The notes: a model not told the origin generated them from the letters alone. A stretch of 53,467 nt of DNA from an uncultured Flavobacteriaceae bacterium (GCA_938010765.1 CALLVX010000059.1:1-53467), one strand, 5' to 3'. Positions 26,957-35,589 are shown, numbered from the stretch's first letter. Translations and numbers: made by a program.

Positions 26957-27229
26957 ATGATTATAGACCAACTCGTTTTAGATAAAAAAAAGCCAAAAGG
27001 TAAATATCGATCAGACAAGAATTCTGAACGTCCCATTCGTAGTGTGGCCAAGGCCGTAAGCTGGCGTATCATAGGAACCCTAGATACCTTGTTGATATCC
27101 TACCTCCTCACCGGAGAGGTAATCTTGGCCGCCTCGATTGCCAGTATCGATTTTGTAACGAAAATGATACTTTACTTTTTTCATGAACGCCTTTGGAACA
27201 CTATTAACTGGGGGAAACAAAACGCTTGA
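26957..27229 (+). CDS. DUF2061 small membrane protein
   Basis: A 90-residue protein with a basic N-terminal tail (KKKPKGKYRSDKNSERPIRS) and two short hydrophobic stretches (about residues 38-50 and 52-68). The core SVAKAVSWRIIGTLDTLLISY matches DUF2061. Its function is unknown. It is the first gene behind operator B, and the TGA stop lies 3 bp before the cysH ATG, so the two are tightly coupled. The position suggests a role in sulfate or sulfite handling at the membrane. No sulfate permease is present in this window. Confidence 0.85.
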   Translation: MIIDQLVLDKKKPKGKYRSDKNSERPIRSVAKAVSWRIIGTLDTLLISYLLTGEVILAASIASIDFVTKMILYFFHERLWNTINWGKQNA

Positions 27230-27231
27230 TT

Positions 27232-27855
27232 ATGCGATTATTAAATGAACAGATTAAAAATTTGAATGCGCAATTCGCCGATACGAGTCCCGTAACGATT
27301 GTTGAATGGGCTATAAAACAATCGAATCGACCTGTTGTTACTACCAACTTTCGTCCGTATGAAGTAGCGATTTTGCAAGTGGTAGCTTCTGTAAAACATG
27401 ATATTCCCGTGATTTGGTGCGATACGGGGTATAATACCCCCAACACCTATCGCCATGCCGAGGAAATCAATAGTAGGTTGAAGTTGAATATTGATTTATA
27501 TGTTCCTAAGCAGACTACGGCCCATAGAGATGTAGTAATGGGTATTCCTGGAATAGATAGCCCCGAGCATGCAGAATTTACCGAACAAGTAAAATTAGAG
27601 CCTTTTCGAAGGGCAATGATACAACACAAACCAGATGTTTGGTTTACGAACCTGCGAAAAGGACAGACCGCACTACGTGATTCTTTGGATATTTTGAGTC
27701 TCACAAAAGAAGGAGTTTTAAAAGTGAGTCCATTTTATCATTGGGATGATACACGATTAGATGCGTATTTAATCGAAAAAAACTTGCCCAACGAGCATAC
27801 ATATTTTGATCCAACCAAGGTGTTGGAGAATCGGGAATGTGGCTTACATATCTAA
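27232..27855 (+). CDS. cysH: Phosphoadenylyl-sulfate reductase family (CysH)
   Basis: Reduces activated sulfate to sulfite with thioredoxin or glutaredoxin. The 207-residue protein has the catalytic Cys203 in the C-terminal ECGLH motif and the PAPS/APS-binding DTGYNTPNTYRHAEE and LRKGQTALRDSL. Only two cysteines are present. The CC...CxxC cluster ligands that mark 4Fe-4S APS reductases are absent, so by sequence it is of the PAPS type. No APS kinase (cysC) is in the window and CysN has no CysC domain, so PAPS would have to come from a kinase elsewhere. The start at 27232 is an ATG; the frame also opens six bases earlier with TTG. Confidence 0.9.
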   Translation: MRLLNEQIKNLNAQFADTSPVTIVEWAIKQSNRPVVTTNFRPYEVAILQVVASVKHDIPVIWCDTGYNTPNTYRHAEEINSRLKLNIDLYVPKQTTAHRDVVMGIPGIDSPEHAEFTEQVKLEPFRRAMIQHKPDVWFTNLRKGQTALRDSLDILSLTKEGVLKVSPFYHWDDTRLDAYLIEKNLPNEHTYFDPTKVLENRECGLHI

Positions 27856-27931
27856 GCACTGAAAAACAAATGAATTAAAACAAGGTGGTAGAAGCTTGTA
27901 GTTGAGCTTAACACTTGAACTTGAATTTAGC

Positions 27932-28831
27932 ATGAAAGACACATCACATATTAATCCGTTAGAGAACGAAGCTATTTATATTTTTAGAGAGGTGGCCGCA
28001 CAATTCGAACGTCCGGTACTCTTGTTCTCTGGTGGAAAAGATTCTATCACTTTGGTTCGCTTAGCTCAGAAAGCTTTTTGGCCTGCTAAGATTCCCTTTC
28101 CGTTAATGCATATAGATACCGGTCATAATTTTCCCGAAACAATCGAGTTTAGAGACCGTTTGGTCGAGGAATTGGGCTTGGAGCTAATTGTGAGAAATGT
28201 ACAGGATTCTATAGATCAAGGAAAGGTCAAAGAGGAATCGGGGCGTTATTCGAGCCGTAACTCTTTACAGACGACCACACTTTTAGACGCCATCGAGGAG
28301 TTTAAGTTCGACGCTTGTATGGGAGGTGCAAGGCGAGATGAGGAAAAAGCAAGGGCAAAAGAACGAATTTTTTCGGTTAGGGACGATTTTGGACAGTGGG
28401 ACGAAAAAAACCAACGCCCTGAATTGTTCGATATGCTAAATGGGCAAATTGAACTTGGGCAGAATGTTCGGGTTTTTCCGATTTCGAACTGGACAGAGTT
28501 AGATGTATGGTCTTATATAGAAGCGGAGGAGATTGAAATTCCTTCGATTTATTTCGCACATAAAAGAAAAATCTTTTTGAGGGACGGCCTAATTTGGTCG
28601 CATTCCGATTTTGTTTACCAAGAAGATGACGAAGAAGTATTGGAGCGTATGGTACGCTTTAGAACCGTGGGAGACATGAGTTGTACCGCGGCTGTATTCT
28701 CCGAAGCGTCCGATATTGCTTCGGTAGTGCAAGAAATTCGAGATTCGACCATTTCGGAACGAGGAGCACGTATCGACGATAAAAGGTCAGAGGCGGCCAT
28801 GGAGAAACGAAAACAACAAGGGTATTTTTAA
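27932..28831 (+). CDS. cysD: Sulfate adenylyltransferase subunit 2 (ATP sulfurylase)
   Basis: Catalytic subunit that makes adenylyl sulfate from ATP and sulfate together with the GTPase CysN. The 299-residue protein has the PP-loop SGGKDSITLVRLA, the substrate region HIDTGHNFPETIEFRD, and GGARRDEEKARAKERIFS. The C-terminus RKQQGYF is typical. The start at 27932 (MKDTSHINPLENEAIYIFRE) is the family start; the longer frame from 27902 is not. It lies between cysH and cysN, with 76 bp on each side. Short similar sequences (GCTTAACA) occur in both gaps. Confidence 0.95.
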   Translation: MKDTSHINPLENEAIYIFREVAAQFERPVLLFSGGKDSITLVRLAQKAFWPAKIPFPLMHIDTGHNFPETIEFRDRLVEELGLELIVRNVQDSIDQGKVKEESGRYSSRNSLQTTTLLDAIEEFKFDACMGGARRDEEKARAKERIFSVRDDFGQWDEKNQRPELFDMLNGQIELGQNVRVFPISNWTELDVWSYIEAEEIEIPSIYFAHKRKIFLRDGLIWSHSDFVYQEDDEEVLERMVRFRTVGDMSCTAAVFSEASDIASVVQEIRDSTISERGARIDDKRSEAAMEKRKQQGYF

Positions 28832-28908
28832 CATACTGGTTGAAGCTTAACATTTAATGCAAGGGTAGCGGTAGCGCCTTTTTTTGAATTAATACTGATT
28901 ACTAAGAA

Positions 28909-30156
28909 ATGGAAGTACTAAAAATAGCAACGGCAGGAAGTGTAGATGACGGTAAAAGTACCTTGATCGGGCGGATTCTTTACGACACAAAATCCTTGAC
29001 TACCGATAAATTGGAAGCCATTGAGAAGACTAGCAAGAAAAATGGGTATGACTACCTTGATTTCTCGTTGGCAACAGATGGGTTAGTGGCAGAAAGGGAA
29101 CAGGGAATCACAATTGACGTTGCCCACATCTATTTTTCAACAGCTAAAAAGAGTTACATCATAGCCGATACCCCGGGCCATGTAGAATACACGCGAAACA
29201 TGGTAACGGGTGCTTCGACTTCGCAAGCGGCGATTATTTTAATAGATGCAAGAAAAGGAGTTATCGAACAAACAAACAGACACTTTTTTATAAACAATCT
29301 ATTGCGCATCAAAGATGTAGTGGTCGCAATCAATAAAATGGATTTGGTCGATTTTTCTGAGGAAAAGTACAACGCAATAAAGAACGATTTTGAGAAACTG
29401 ATGAAGAAGCGTGAATACCAAGAACAAAACATTACGTTTATTCCGGTCAGTGCCCTTAAAGGGGATAACGTGGTGCATAAATCCGAAAATACCCCATGGT
29501 ACAGCGGTACCACACTTTTGGAACACTTAGAAGACTTGGATCGAAAGGATATCTACAATGTAGGTACTCCTAGGTTTCCGGTACAATACGTGATCAGACC
29601 AAAGACAGCTGAGCACCATGATTTCAGAGGTTTTGCCGGGAAGGTATACGGGGGGGAATTAAGTGTGGGAGATGAAGTAGTAGCATTGCCCTCCCAAACT
29701 AGATCAAAGATCAAAGAAATTTTCTTTTACGATAAAAAGTGTGAAACTGCTTCCAGGCGGTCATCCGTGACCATTACCCTAGAAGACGAAATCAACTTAA
29801 GTAGGGGAGACATGTTAGTGAAGGTCAACGATCTTCCTGCAATAGATAAGCGTTTTACGGCTACTATTTCTTGGATGGATTCAGTAGGGTTGGCGGCCGG
29901 AAAGAAATATGTACTGCAACATGGCGTAAACAAAGTTTTGGCCAAAGTTGCTTCGGTAGATCATAAAATTGCTCCAGACTATTCAGGTGTTGACACAGGC
30001 GTACAAGTACTTGGTATGAACGACATTGCCCAAGTAAGTTTTCAACTGAACAGACCTATCTTTTTTGACAAGTTCAAAGACCATAGAACAAACGGATCTT
30101 TTATTCTCATTGACACCCAAACAAATAGTACGGTTGGCGCTGGCTTTATTAGTTAG
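28909..30156 (+). CDS. cysN: Sulfate adenylyltransferase subunit 1 (GTPase)
   Basis: GTPase subunit that drives ATP sulfurylase. The 415-residue protein shows the P-loop GSVDDGKST, the switch region EREQGITIDVAH, DTPGH, and NKMD, followed by EF-Tu-like beta-barrel domains. It ends after the barrels without the APS kinase domain seen in CysNC fusions. A possible short stem (GCG-GTAG-CGC) followed by seven T lies in the 77-bp gap upstream (about 28867-28886) and could reduce read-through from cysD. Confidence 0.95.
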   Translation: MEVLKIATAGSVDDGKSTLIGRILYDTKSLTTDKLEAIEKTSKKNGYDYLDFSLATDGLVAEREQGITIDVAHIYFSTAKKSYIIADTPGHVEYTRNMVTGASTSQAAIILIDARKGVIEQTNRHFFINNLLRIKDVVVAINKMDLVDFSEEKYNAIKNDFEKLMKKREYQEQNITFIPVSALKGDNVVHKSENTPWYSGTTLLEHLEDLDRKDIYNVGTPRFPVQYVIRPKTAEHHDFRGFAGKVYGGELSVGDEVVALPSQTRSKIKEIFFYDKKCETASRRSSVTITLEDEINLSRGDMLVKVNDLPAIDKRFTATISWMDSVGLAAGKKYVLQHGVNKVLAKVASVDHKIAPDYSGVDTGVQVLGMNDIAQVSFQLNRPIFFDKFKDHRTNGSFILIDTQTNSTVGAGFIS

Positions 30157-30209
30157 AAGCTTTTAGAAAGCAGGTAATATAGAAATTTGTGAAATCATTT
30201 CATTAATTA

Positions 30210-30226
30210 CCTATTAAATCTATAGG
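30210..30226. promoter_or_regulatory. Operator-like motif copy C before the sulfite reductase gene
   Basis: CCTATTAAATCTATAGG, with inverted arms CCTAT and ATAGG, ends 6 bp before the ATG of the sulfite reductase gene. It shares TAAATCTATAGG with copy A and the outline of copy B, which supports one regulon under the Rrf2 protein. Confidence 0.65.
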
Positions 30227-30232
30227 AAATAT

Positions 30233-32323
30233 ATGCAAAGTTTTAGAACAGAATTAGAGAACACCGTTGTTGAGAAAGACATCATAGAATTGGAGGCAAA
30301 AATTCGCCAGTTTAATGAAGGTAAGGTGGATGAGGAAAAATTTCGAAGCCTACGATTGGCCCGTGGGGTATACGGGCAACGACAGCAGGGAGTTCAAATG
30401 ATTCGAATAAAGTTACCCTATGGTAAGGTAACATCAAATCAGTTAAAGCGTATTTCGGATGTTGCCGATGAATACTCAACAGGCCGTCTGCACATTACCA
30501 CGCGCCAAGACATTCAGATTCACTATGTAGACTTGAATAGGACTCCGCAATTATGGGCCGAACTAGAAAAAGACGAGGTTACACTACGAGAAGCTTGCGG
30601 TAATACGGTTCGGAACGTAACGGCCAGTGAAACAGCAGGGATCGATCTTGATGAGCCTTTTGATGTTTCCCCCTATGCAGACGCGGTCTTCAAGTATTTT
30701 CTAAGGAATCCCATCGGACAGGAAATGGGGCGAAAATTCAAGGTTTCGTTTTCTTCAAGCGATACCGATACCGGACTTTCGTATATGCATGACCTAGGTT
30801 TTATTGCAAAAATTAAAAATGGTGTTCGAGGTTTTAAAGTAATGATAGGTGGTGGTTTGGGGTCCCAGCCGCGCCATGCAGATACTTTATTTGATTTTTT
30901 ATCCTCTGATCAGATTATACCCTTAATGGAAGGGGTTATTCGAGTTTTTGACCGATATGGCGAGCGTAAGAGTAGGGCCAAGGCCAGGATGAAGTTTTTG
31001 TTGAAAGCTATCGGTTTGGACGGATTCAAAAGTCTTTTGGAAGCGGAACAGAAAGCGGTGCCAAATGTATCTGTACCGATCGATACTTGGGGCTATCCGC
31101 AACCAAAGCTTTCCGATGTTGCAACGCCGACCGTTAAAATAGAGGATAATCAGGCATTTCAACAATGGAAATCTACCAATTTGGTGCCTCAAAAACAGCC
31201 CGGTTTTGTAGCTATAGGTATTAAAGTATTGTTGGGAGATTTCTATACGGACAAAGCCCGACAATTGGCAGATTTGGTGGCAATCTATGCAGCCGGGGAG
31301 ATTCGACTTTCCTTGCGCCAGAATATTTTGATACCCTATGTGAAAGAAGAATCGGTGCCCTTTTTCTATACCGAGTTGGAAAAACTAGGATTTGTAGAGG
31401 CAGGCTACAATACCGCTGCCGATATTACTGCATGTCCAGGAACCGACACCTGTAATTTGGGCATAGCCAGCAGCACAGGTATTGCCGAAGAACTGGAGCG
31501 GCTTATCAAAGCAGAGTATCCGTATTACGTGGGTAACCCGGATGTGGTCATTAAGATAAGTGGTTGCATGAATGCCTGTGGGCAACACAACATGGCAAAC
31601 ATTGGTTTTCAAGGAATGAGTATTCGCACTAAGGACAAATTGGTAGCCCCGGCCTTACAGGTGCTTCTTGGTGGTGGAAACATCGGAAATGGTGAAGGAC
31701 GATTTGCCGATAAGGTAATTAAAATCCCTAGTAAACGCGGCCCAGAGGCTTTGCGATTAATACTGAACGATTTTAATACAAATGGTAAAGGTGCCAACTA
31801 CGCGGACTATTATCAAGAAAAAGGAGAGCATTACTTCTATGATCTATTAAAGCCATTGGCAGATATAACCAACCTTTCAACCGAAGATTTTATAGATTGG
31901 GGAACAACCGAAAGGTATGAAAAGGCCATTGGTGTAGGGGAATGTGCCGGCGTAGTAATAGATTTGATCGCAACGCTCTTGTTCGAAAGTGAAGAAAAAA
32001 TACAAAATGCCCAAAACGAATTGGAACAGGAAAATTGGGCGGCCAGTATTTATTATTCATATACATCTATGGTAAATTCAGCAAAAGCATTGTTGACCTC
32101 CGAGAATGTAAAAACCAATACGCACGCAGCGATCATAACTGATTTCAATGAAAAATTTATTGTTTCCGAAAAACTTAAAATCAAAGGAAGTTTTGAAGAT
32201 TTGGTACTTCAATTGAACAAGAATGCACCTACCGGAGATTTTGCTGAAAGCTATTTGAAAGATGCGAAGGCATTTTTGAAGAAAGTTGAGGGCTATCGAA
32301 AATTAGAATTGGAACATGCATAA
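30233..32323 (+). CDS. Ferredoxin-type nitrite/sulfite reductase with C-terminal HEPN-like domain
   Basis: Six-electron reductase making sulfide from sulfite (nitrite cannot be excluded but the operon points to sulfite). The protein has 696 residues. Two ferrodoxin-like plus siroheme/4Fe-4S halves carry the cluster ligands Cys401 and Cys407 (CPGTDTC) and Cys445 and Cys449 (CMNAC). Catalytic basic residues lie in LARGVYGQRQQG and RLHITTRQDIQIHY. Residues from about 570 to 696 are an added all-helical domain (ENWAASIYYSYTSMVNSAKALL) of HEPN type. Its role is not known; it lacks an obvious RX4-6H nuclease motif. The gene overlaps cobA by 8 bp, tying it to siroheme supply. Confidence 0.92.
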   Translation: MQSFRTELENTVVEKDIIELEAKIRQFNEGKVDEEKFRSLRLARGVYGQRQQGVQMIRIKLPYGKVTSNQLKRISDVADEYSTGRLHITTRQDIQIHYVDLNRTPQLWAELEKDEVTLREACGNTVRNVTASETAGIDLDEPFDVSPYADAVFKYFLRNPIGQEMGRKFKVSFSSSDTDTGLSYMHDLGFIAKIKNGVRGFKVMIGGGLGSQPRHADTLFDFLSSDQIIPLMEGVIRVFDRYGERKSRAKARMKFLLKAIGLDGFKSLLEAEQKAVPNVSVPIDTWGYPQPKLSDVATPTVKIEDNQAFQQWKSTNLVPQKQPGFVAIGIKVLLGDFYTDKARQLADLVAIYAAGEIRLSLRQNILIPYVKEESVPFFYTELEKLGFVEAGYNTAADITACPGTDTCNLGIASSTGIAEELERLIKAEYPYYVGNPDVVIKISGCMNACGQHNMANIGFQGMSIRTKDKLVAPALQVLLGGGNIGNGEGRFADKVIKIPSKRGPEALRLILNDFNTNGKGANYADYYQEKGEHYFYDLLKPLADITNLSTEDFIDWGTTERYEKAIGVGECAGVVIDLIATLLFESEEKIQNAQNELEQENWAASIYYSYTSMVNSAKALLTSENVKTNTHAAIITDFNEKFIVSEKLKIKGSFEDLVLQLNKNAPTGDFAESYLKDAKAFLKKVEGYRKLELEHA

Positions 32324-33071
32324 AGAAGCTAAATTAACAGTTGTTGGTGCTGGCCCTGGAGATCTAGAGTTGATTACCTTAAAAGCGGTAAAAGCGTTGG
32401 AGTGTTCCAAGGTAGTGCTTTATGATGCCTTGGTAGATCCAAGACTGTTAGCGTATGCCCCAAATGCAGAGCATATTTTTGTTGGGAAGCGAAAAGGATG
32501 TTATGCCTACCAGCAGGCGCAGATCAACGAACTTATTGTGGAGATGGCGCATGCGCATGGGCACGTGGTGCGTTTAAAAGGAGGAGATCCTTTCGTATTC
32601 GGAAGAGGGGCAGAGGAAATGGCATATGCAGCTGAAAGTGGACTTTCGGTTGCCATGGTCCCAGGTATTTCTTCTTGCCTTTCGGTACCGGCGACGCAAA
32701 GTATACCGGTTACCAAACGGGGAGCGACAGAAAGTTTTTGGGTGATTACCGGCACTACAAAAGAACACCGCTTATCATCAGATGTGGCCTTGGCGGCCAA
32801 AAGCAATGCAACCATTGTTATTCTTATGGGGATGGGTAAGTTATCGGAAATAGTTTCGCTATTTGAAAAAGAAGGAAAATCAGAAACCCCTATTGCGATC
32901 ATTCAAAATGGAACCTTGGCCAACGAAAAAATAGGAGTAGCGACCATTGGGACCATCGAAAAAGAGGTGGCGAGAAAAAAAATGTCAAACCCAGCAATTA
33001 TTATTATTGGAGAAGTAGTAAAACATCGACAGATAATGACACAATTGGAGTTCAAGCATGCTGTAATATAG
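32316..33071 (+). CDS. cobA: Uroporphyrinogen-III C-methyltransferase
   Basis: Methylates uroporphyrinogen III twice with SAM to give precorrin-2, the first step to siroheme for the sulfite reductase it overlaps. The 251-residue protein has the signatures VGAGPGDLELITLKAVKAL and RLKGGDPFVFGRGAEE and the PGISSCLSVPATQSIPVTKR loop. It is the stand-alone CobA/SUMT type without the CysG dehydrogenase-ferrochelatase part. That second enzyme is not in this window. The methyl donor is the product of metK upstream. Confidence 0.95.
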   Translation: MHKEAKLTVVGAGPGDLELITLKAVKALECSKVVLYDALVDPRLLAYAPNAEHIFVGKRKGCYAYQQAQINELIVEMAHAHGHVVRLKGGDPFVFGRGAEEMAYAAESGLSVAMVPGISSCLSVPATQSIPVTKRGATESFWVITGTTKEHRLSSDVALAAKSNATIVILMGMGKLSEIVSLFEKEGKSETPIAIIQNGTLANEKIGVATIGTIEKEVARKKMSNPAIIIIGEVVKHRQIMTQLEFKHAVI

Positions 33072-33127
33072 CCGCAATTAGAATAAGAGTATAAGCCCTT
33101 TAATGAGGGAATTGAAACAATAGAAAA

Positions 33128-34189
33128 ATGATACAAACAGATATTTTAATAATAGGAGCCGGACCTACTGGCCTTTTTACCGTATTTGAAGCGGGTTTGC
33201 TAAAACTTAAATGCCATTTGATCGATGCATTACCGCAAGCTGGTGGGCAGTGTTCAGAGATATATCCTAAAAAGCCAATCTATGATATTCCTGCTTTTCC
33301 TGAAATATTGGCAGGGGATTTGGTACACAACCTTATGGAGCAGATTCGACCCTTCGAACCGGGGTTTACTTTTGGCGAGCGTGCCGAAACCTTGGATAAA
33401 ACGGAGGATGGCTCTTTTGTTGTGACTACGAACAGAGGAACTAAACACCAAGCACCCGTAGTAGTTATAGCGGGTGGTCTCGGTTCTTTTGAACCGCGGA
33501 AACCACCGATTGAAAATATTGTTGATTTTGAAGATAAAGGAGTAGCGTATATTATAAAAGATCCAGAAGTATATCGCGATAAAAAAGTGGTCATTTCTGG
33601 TGGGGGCGACTCGGCCTTGGATTGGGCGATCTTTTTAGCAGACATTGCTTCGGAGGTGTCTTTGGTACATCGGCGAAACGAATTTCGCGGAGCGCTTGAT
33701 TCTGTTGAAAAAGCATCTGAACTGGCCAAAGTGGGTAAAATTAAATTATTTACAGAGGCAGAAGTAAAGAAGCTGTATGGTGATGATCATCTGGAGGCCG
33801 TAGTAGTTAAGCACAATGATACAAATAAAGGTGAAACCTATGTCGAGACCGATGCATTTATTCCCTTGTTTGGCCTTTCACCAAAATTAGGGCCTATCGG
33901 TAGCTGGGGCTTGGAAATTGAGAAAAATGCGATCAAAGTAAATAATGCCAAGGATTATCAAACAAATATACCTGGTGTTTTCGCGATTGGTGATGTGAAT
34001 ACGTACGAAGGGAAACTAAAGCTTATACTATCGGGCTTTCATGAGGCCGCGGTGATGTGCCAATACGCCTATCAATTGATTAATCCGGGAAAACGCTATG
34101 TAATGAAGTATACTACCGTGGGTGGTGTAGAAGGCTTCGACGGCTCTAAAAAAGAAGCAAAAAAAGAAGTAGTACAGAGTATTTCGTAA
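33128..34189 (+). CDS. Ferredoxin-NADP reductase, thioredoxin-reductase-like type
   Basis: FAD enzyme of 353 residues with two Rossmann folds: GAGPTGLFTVFEA near the N-terminus for FAD and SGGGDSALDWA for NADPH. A C-terminal FAD contact (FAIGDVN) follows. It lacks the CxxC redox pair of thioredoxin reductase (only CSE in AGGQCSEIYPKKPIYDIP) and matches the type-2 ferredoxin/flavodoxin-NADP reductase family. As the last gene of the sulfate block it probably supplies electrons through ferredoxin to the sulfite reductase. A strong terminator follows. Confidence 0.88.
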   Translation: MIQTDILIIGAGPTGLFTVFEAGLLKLKCHLIDALPQAGGQCSEIYPKKPIYDIPAFPEILAGDLVHNLMEQIRPFEPGFTFGERAETLDKTEDGSFVVTTNRGTKHQAPVVVIAGGLGSFEPRKPPIENIVDFEDKGVAYIIKDPEVYRDKKVVISGGGDSALDWAIFLADIASEVSLVHRRNEFRGALDSVEKASELAKVGKIKLFTEAEVKKLYGDDHLEAVVVKHNDTNKGETYVETDAFIPLFGLSPKLGPIGSWGLEIEKNAIKVNNAKDYQTNIPGVFAIGDVNTYEGKLKLILSGFHEAAVMCQYAYQLINPGKRYVMKYTTVGGVEGFDGSKKEAKKEVVQSIS

Positions 34190-34207
34190 GACTGATTTTT
34201 TAATAAT

Positions 34208-34250
34208 AATGACCTTCACAATTTAGATATGGTGAAGGTCATTGTTTTTG
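34208..34250 (+). terminator. Terminator at the end of the sulfate-assimilation block
   Basis: A perfect 12-bp stem (34208-34219 with 34232-34243) is followed by GTTTTTG. Confidence 0.88.
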
Positions 34251-34323
34251 CCCATGCCAAGTAAATTCACCTAATTTCTTCTAAAAACCCAGTACTTTCC
34301 TTGTTTTTCACCAAGTTGTACTG

Positions 34324-34331
34324 TTACTTTG
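34324..34331 (+). promoter_or_regulatory. Possible promoter -7 element of the metH unit
   Basis: TTACTTTG is one base off TAnnTTTG and lies about 29 bp before the SAM-I riboswitch. Confidence 0.4.
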
Positions 34332-34359
34332 TACTTAGTTCATTACCAAACTGTAATTT

Positions 34360-34460
34360 GTTATCAAGAAAGGCGGAGGGAATAGACCCTATGAAGCCTT
34401 AGCAACCCTTTGCCAAAAGAAGGTGCTACGTTCTATTGCGCTCTAAGCGTGACAGATAAC
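34360..34460 (+). ncRNA. SAM-I (S-box) riboswitch of the metH operon
   Basis: The core is almost identical to the metY riboswitch over about 50 bases (AAAGGCGGAGGGAATAGACC, then CTATGAAGCCTTAGCAACCC). P1 pairs GTTATC (34360-34365) with GATAAC (34455-34460). It is followed by a hairpin AAAGAC-TACC-GTCTTT (34464-34479) with a pyrimidine run, and by a 10-bp inverted repeat (34528-34537 with 34555-34564) nearer the start codon, either of which may be the expression platform. The 34190-34578 gap holds only the terminator, promoter and this RNA. Confidence 0.95.
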
Positions 34461-34578
34461 TTAAAAGACTACCGTCTTTCCTTTTCCATTCTTGATATGT
34501 GTTAATATAATTTGATGTATAATCTTACATTTTGAAAAGTATTTTATTAATATATTTCAAAATGAATGCGATAAGACA

Positions 34579-35589
34579 ATGGCCAATATTCAAAAAATTC
34601 TGAAAGAAAGAATTCTAATATTAGATGGTGCAATGGGTACTATGTTGCAGCGCTATAAATTCGAAGAAGCCGATTTTAGAGGGGAACGCTTCAAAGAGTG
34701 GGAGCATCCGTTGCAGGGGAATAATGATTTATTATCCTTAACACAACCAGAAGCAATAGCTGAAGTGCATCGCAAGTATTGCGCCGCTGGTGCAGATATC
34801 TTGGAGACGAACACATTTTCTAGTACTACCATTGCGATGGCCGATTATTATATGGAGGAATTGGTCTACGATCTTAACTTTGAATCTGCGAGAATAGCAA
34901 AGAGCGTGGCGGATGAATTTACAGCAAAAGAGCCGCTTAAACCGCGCTTTGTCGCGGGCAGTATCGGGCCAACGAATAAAACGGCAAGTATGTCGCCCGA
35001 TGTAAATGATCCAGGGTTTCGAGCAATTTCTTTCGAAGAACTGCGAGTTGCCTATAAGCAGCAGGTAGAAGCCTTGCTAGATGGGGGAGCCGATATACTA
35101 TTGGTAGAAACTATTTTTGACACCTTGAATGCCAAAGCCGCCCTTTTTGCAATAGAGGAAGTAAAGGAAGAGCGTTCAATAGACGTGCCTATCATGGTCA
35201 GTGGAACAATTACCGATGCTTCGGGAAGAACATTATCGGGCCAAACAGCAGAGGCATTTTTAATCTCGATTTCCCACATTCCGGTCCTTTCGGTTGGGTT
35301 CAACTGCGCCTTGGGCGCCGATCAATTAGTGCCACATTTGGAAGTATTATCGAAAAGAACGGACTATGCCGTATCGGCACACCCAAATGCGGGCTTACCA
35401 AATGCTTTTGGGGAATACGATGAAACTCCGGAACAAATGGCAGAGCAAATAAAAGAATATGTAGAAAAAGGGTTAGTGAACATCGTGGGAGGATGCTGCG
35501 GCACGACTCCCGAACATATCACAGCCATTGCCCAGTTGGTTAAAGAGTACAAGCCGAGGACAATTAAAAAAATAAGTATATCGGTATGA
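34579..35589 (+). CDS. metH: Methionine synthase homocysteine-binding module (MetH N-terminal part)
   Basis: Zinc-dependent homocysteine methyltransferase domain of cobalamin-dependent methionine synthase as a separate 336-residue protein. The zinc ligands are Cys243 (GFNCALG) and Cys306-Cys307 ([10 protein letters not shown]). The N-terminus [11 protein letters not shown] is that of the family. In E. coli this is the first third of the single MetH chain; here the split is genuine, with stop at 35587-35589 and a coupled gene starting inside it. It is the first gene behind the second SAM-I riboswitch. Confidence 0.94.
   Translation: MANIQKILKERILILDGAMGTMLQRYKFEEADFRGERFKEWEHPLQGNNDLLSLTQPEAIAEVHRKYCAAGADILETNTFSSTTIAMADYYMEELVYDLNFESARIAKSVADEFTAKEPLKPRFVAGSIGPTNKTASMSPDVNDPGFRAISFEELRVAYKQQVEALLDGGADILLVETIFDTLNAKAALFAIEEVKEERSIDVPIMVSGTITDASGRTLSGQTAEAFLISISHIPVLSVGFNCALGADQLVPHLEVLSKRTDYAVSAHPNAGLPNAFGEYDETPEQMAEQIKEYVEKGLVNIVGGCCGTTPEHITAIAQLVKEYKPRTIKKISISV

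Noticed and set aside
28909-30156. Possible CysNC fusion
   Set aside because: The protein ends after the EF-Tu-like barrels at 415 residues and has no APS kinase domain.
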